This document shows, one piece after another, positions 61,257-64,000 of a stretch of 64,000 bases of DNA. The DNA is taken from positions 475,271 through 539,270 of the forward strand of contig VZRZ01000213.1 in NCBI GenBank assembly GCA_013398175.1, in the 5' to 3' direction. The notes under the pieces were generated by a model that was given only the letters and a program-made list of their open reading frames with translations, did no database searches and was not told the DNA's origin. The first letter of the stretch is position 1; every line of letters begins with the position of its first letter. The DNA comes from Climacteris rufus (Eukaryota; Chordata; Aves; Passeriformes; Climacteridae). The position numbers were made by a program, and so were the translations under genes.

Positions 61257-64000
61257 AGTAGGTCTGTGGGTATAATTAACTCCTCGTTCCTGGGTGCATT
61301 TGGAAAACAAAGTGTCAAGTTGCAGAATCCTTGTGTGAACATAACTGCATTAACCTCAGAAGAGGAAAGAGGAGGGATTTAAAGCACTGCAATAGGCTGT
61401 ATTGAAGATGAATCCCTTGCAAAATCCTCGTGCTAAATCAAATCCACTTCAGTTAAATAAGCTCATACACTCCTCCATCACACAAACTATTAGTTTTACA
61501 CTCTCAGTACTGAAAAAAAAATGTTCAAAAGTATTATCATTGTTTTAACCTGGCAAAGGTATTTGCTGCTGTCCTAAGGTGTGTCTGCCAAGCTTCAGGA
61601 CCAAAGGAATTTTTATGCCTGAAGGTTTGTACACACAAACCTCTGGGGAAAAAAAAAATAAAGGAGGGTTATCACTGACAAGTTTGCACAGTCTTAACTA
61701 GTGTTGAGCAGCTGGAGATTCTGGAAAGCACATCAAACTTGGAGTCACTGGGGAAGAGAGGAAATTCTGCAGTTACCAGTCTTGCCATAAAAGGAACAAA
61801 TTAAAGGGAGAGGTGAGCAGGCAGAGCACTTCAAAGATGGAACCGTTAACAGACAAGAAAGCATGTTGATAAGACCATTAGGAGCCAGCTAGCAAAGTGA
61901 TTAATGGAATGGAATTGCCTCTTGGTTCTTGGGATGAACAGTCAATTGCTTCCCAACAGGGTCACCAGAGATCTGAGCACAGAAGTCAAGCCACCACTGC
62001 AAATCTGCACTTACTCTCGCTGCCCTCCCAAATACCTCTCCTTCCAGCAAACTCTGATAAGCTAAACTGCCCAGCTCTGCTGGGATTTTAGTGGGCAAGG
62101 TTGGTGGAAGAGGAAAAAAAACAGAGAAGTGGGAGAGTAGGATTGGTGGCACTCAGAGCTCAAAGCAAACATTTAGGAGTTCATTGAGTGGGAACCTGGA
62201 TGTAAGGACAGCTCAGGTCCCAGCCCCAGGAATTCCCTGAAGTCCTGGGAATGCCTGCAATGCAAACCCCTTGGCCAGGGTGGGAGGTCACATCTCAGCA
62301 CAAATGTTTTCTGTCCCTGGAGTGCCCCAGGTTGTGGAGCAGTGTCGTGCTTTCAGCTCATACCCAGGAGCAAATGGAGGGGCTTTCAAGCACCAGAAAT
62401 ACCCAATGATTAACTCAGCAGTGGCTGAAATAAAAGAAGTGTCGTGCATGGAAGAATATTTGGCACATTTCCAGGTCTTAGCAAATACAAAACCCCATCA
62501 GTCTAAAGAAGCATTAGGAGTTTATGATGTGGAAATAACTGGCTGGTGTGTGACGCATTTCCAGCTTATGGTGAGCCATCTATTAGAAGAAAATGTTTTA
62601 GACATTCCGGGGCTGGACTCAACCTCCGTGCTACAGGCCAAATGCCATGAACATGAGGCGAGTGTTTCAGAAACAGAATATCCTGCCATGTGCAGAGAGG
62701 GAAGAGATCAGGGAACATTAGGCATAATTGCTTCTCAGCTGTTTAGTGCTCAGATGAGGTGATGGGGAAGAGTCTTCTGTAATAGCTGAGCTCAGGCAGC
62801 CTCTGTCTGCTGTGGTGATACCTTTGCTGGCTTCCTCTCACTCTGAGACATCCAGGGGATGGACAGAAACCTTTTACAATTTGACCATTTGACTTGAAGA
62901 AAGCACCCAGAGTAAAAGGGGATCTGCTGAAATGGCAGGAGTGAGTGAACTGTTCTCAGTGCATCTATTTTAGCAGCAAGAAAAAAAAGGGTGGCTTAGT
63001 CATGTGCAGCAATCAAGGTCAGCATGACCTTGGGTTTGAGTAGCAGCACTCCATCCACTGCAATGGAGTTGGGGAATGCAGAGCATTCCATGGACACCAC
63101 CTGGTTTTACAAATACCTTCAGCATTAGGGAAAATACTTGCTTTACACATGAGCAAATCGAAACACAAGGAAATAAAGTCATGCCCAAGAAGTCAACAGC
63201 ATATTCAGCAGTGACAGAGACTAGGGCTGCAGCTTTGTAACTGCATTCTCCTTGGGAGTAAGCTGGAGAAAAGCATCAGTATGTCACTGAAAAAAGATGG
63301 CAATGAATCCTTCATAAACAGAGTAATTCCAAATGGTATTCACAAGACCTATAGCAATTTCCTTGATGGGCACTTCTTGAAGTGTGTTTCTTTTCTGTAG
63401 AGAAGTTCATCACTGGAAGAAAATCTCAGGTAGTTTCAGGAGGGCAAATCTCCTCTTTCCATAACCCTGTGGGTGCAGGAGCTGCCCCAAGGTGTCTGCG
63501 TTCTTCATGGTGGTAGCAGACCCAGAAGAGCACCTCTAACTCTGAGAAATGCTGGCATTCATGTAGAGAATACAAGAAAATGGGAGACAAAACTCAGTCA
63601 AACTGATAAGTGGGCCTGTATTGGCTTTTTTTCTTGGCTTTAAATACTAATTTCCTGTCCTCTGGGTCTTTTTAATTCTTCTTTCTGCTACTTTTGTCAA
63701 AGACAAGATTTGTGCTTTTTATTCGACACAGTCTTTTCAGTTCCTCTGGAAAAAAGAAAAAAGAGAGAAGCTGTAGAGATATCAGTGCCAGCTACAAAGG
63801 ACTACAGTGAAGATCTCTCTGCTGAAGAAACTCTATTAGGTGTCACACAACACCAAAGGAAGGGAAGTTTGGTCCAAGCTCTTTGCCTTTGGAATTCTGT
63901 CTCCTCTGCTTTGATTACAGATATAGGCTTATTTTCCCATTTTTAACCCTGTGGCACTGAGAACCTTCCCAGAAGCAAATGTTCATTCTTCTCTCCTGAA
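61257..64000. other. Non-coding DNA to the window end
   Basis: No gene is recognised. A 163-codon frame at 62271-62762 starts at TTG rather than ATG and has no recognisable domain. A MIR-like fragment lies near 63.13-63.24 kb. Confidence 0.45.
63125..63240 (-). repeat. MIR/CORE-SINE-like fragment
   Basis: 'ctttacacatgagcaaatcg' then 'aaacacaaggaaataaagtc' then 'atgcccaagaagtcaacagc' then gactagggctgcag follows the reverse-complement MIR order: ttttacagatgaggaaactg, aggcacagagaggttaagt, ttgcccaaggtcacacagc, then agagctgggattc. Divergence is high but block order and spacing agree. Confidence 0.6.

Noticed and set aside
62271..62762. 163-codon plus-strand frame
   Set aside because: It starts at TTG, has no family resemblance, and shows no splice sites or upstream signals.
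1..64000. tRNA, rRNA, CRISPR array, insertion sequence, endogenous retrovirus or bacterial operon
   Set aside because: Read for each on both strands; no cloverleaf with A/B boxes, no spaced direct-repeat array, no LTR pair or gag/pol motifs, and no prokaryote-style gene packing were seen.

Overview
The window is 64 kb of AT-rich vertebrate nuclear DNA with no complete, recognisable protein-coding gene. It looks avian, or at least sauropsid. The most diagnostic elements are a decayed CR1-type LINE with readable reverse-transcriptase motifs, a second CR1-like 3' end, and several very old MIR/CORE-SINE-like fragments. I see nothing resembling mammalian Alu or L1 and no dense young repeats. A run of six Ns inside a poly-T tract is an assembly gap. 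Open frames are short, mostly lack an ATG, and do not look like bacterial or compact-genome genes. Overall it reads as an intergenic region or the inside of very large introns.

Layout. 1-29 kb: unremarkable AT-rich DNA with a gap at 5.34 kb, scattered short tandem repeats, faint ancient-repeat phrases near 3.3, 10.5, 13.0 and 15.2 kb, a forkhead-site inverted pair at 8.4 kb, a candidate terminal exon at 24.1-24.3 kb and a SOX-like inverted repeat at 25.3 kb. 29.05-29.59 kb: the most distinctive structure, a degenerate array of about 20-bp units built from AGGTCA-type half-sites, including two perfect DR1 pairs. This is the consensus architecture bound by RXR heterodimers, HNF4, COUP-TF and PPAR. 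It is followed by two abutting palindromic TAATTA-containing decamers. 32.07-32.21 kb (minus): a candidate last coding exon with a good 3' splice site, a charged 46-residue tail and a stop codon. It is the best protein-coding candidate, but I could not identify it. 37.4-39.6 kb: a CR1-like 3' end and a (TC)19 microsatellite inside an ATG-initiated 157-codon frame with a polyadenylation signal just downstream. 43.7-44.1 kb: MIR-like fragments. 47.0-47.7 and 55.2-55.6 kb: two GC/CpG-richer patches. 50.75-50.86 kb: two small minisatellites. 55.77-57.10 kb: the decayed CR1 element. 53.3-53.5 and 58.3-58.7 kb: homeodomain/POU-motif-rich stretches that look like conserved non-coding elements. 59.9 and 63.1 kb: further MIR-like fragments on the minus strand.

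There is no operon-like or pathway-like organisation to describe. What can be said is regulatory or repeat-based. All repeat assignments come from remembered consensus patterns, not from an alignment, so boundaries are approximate.
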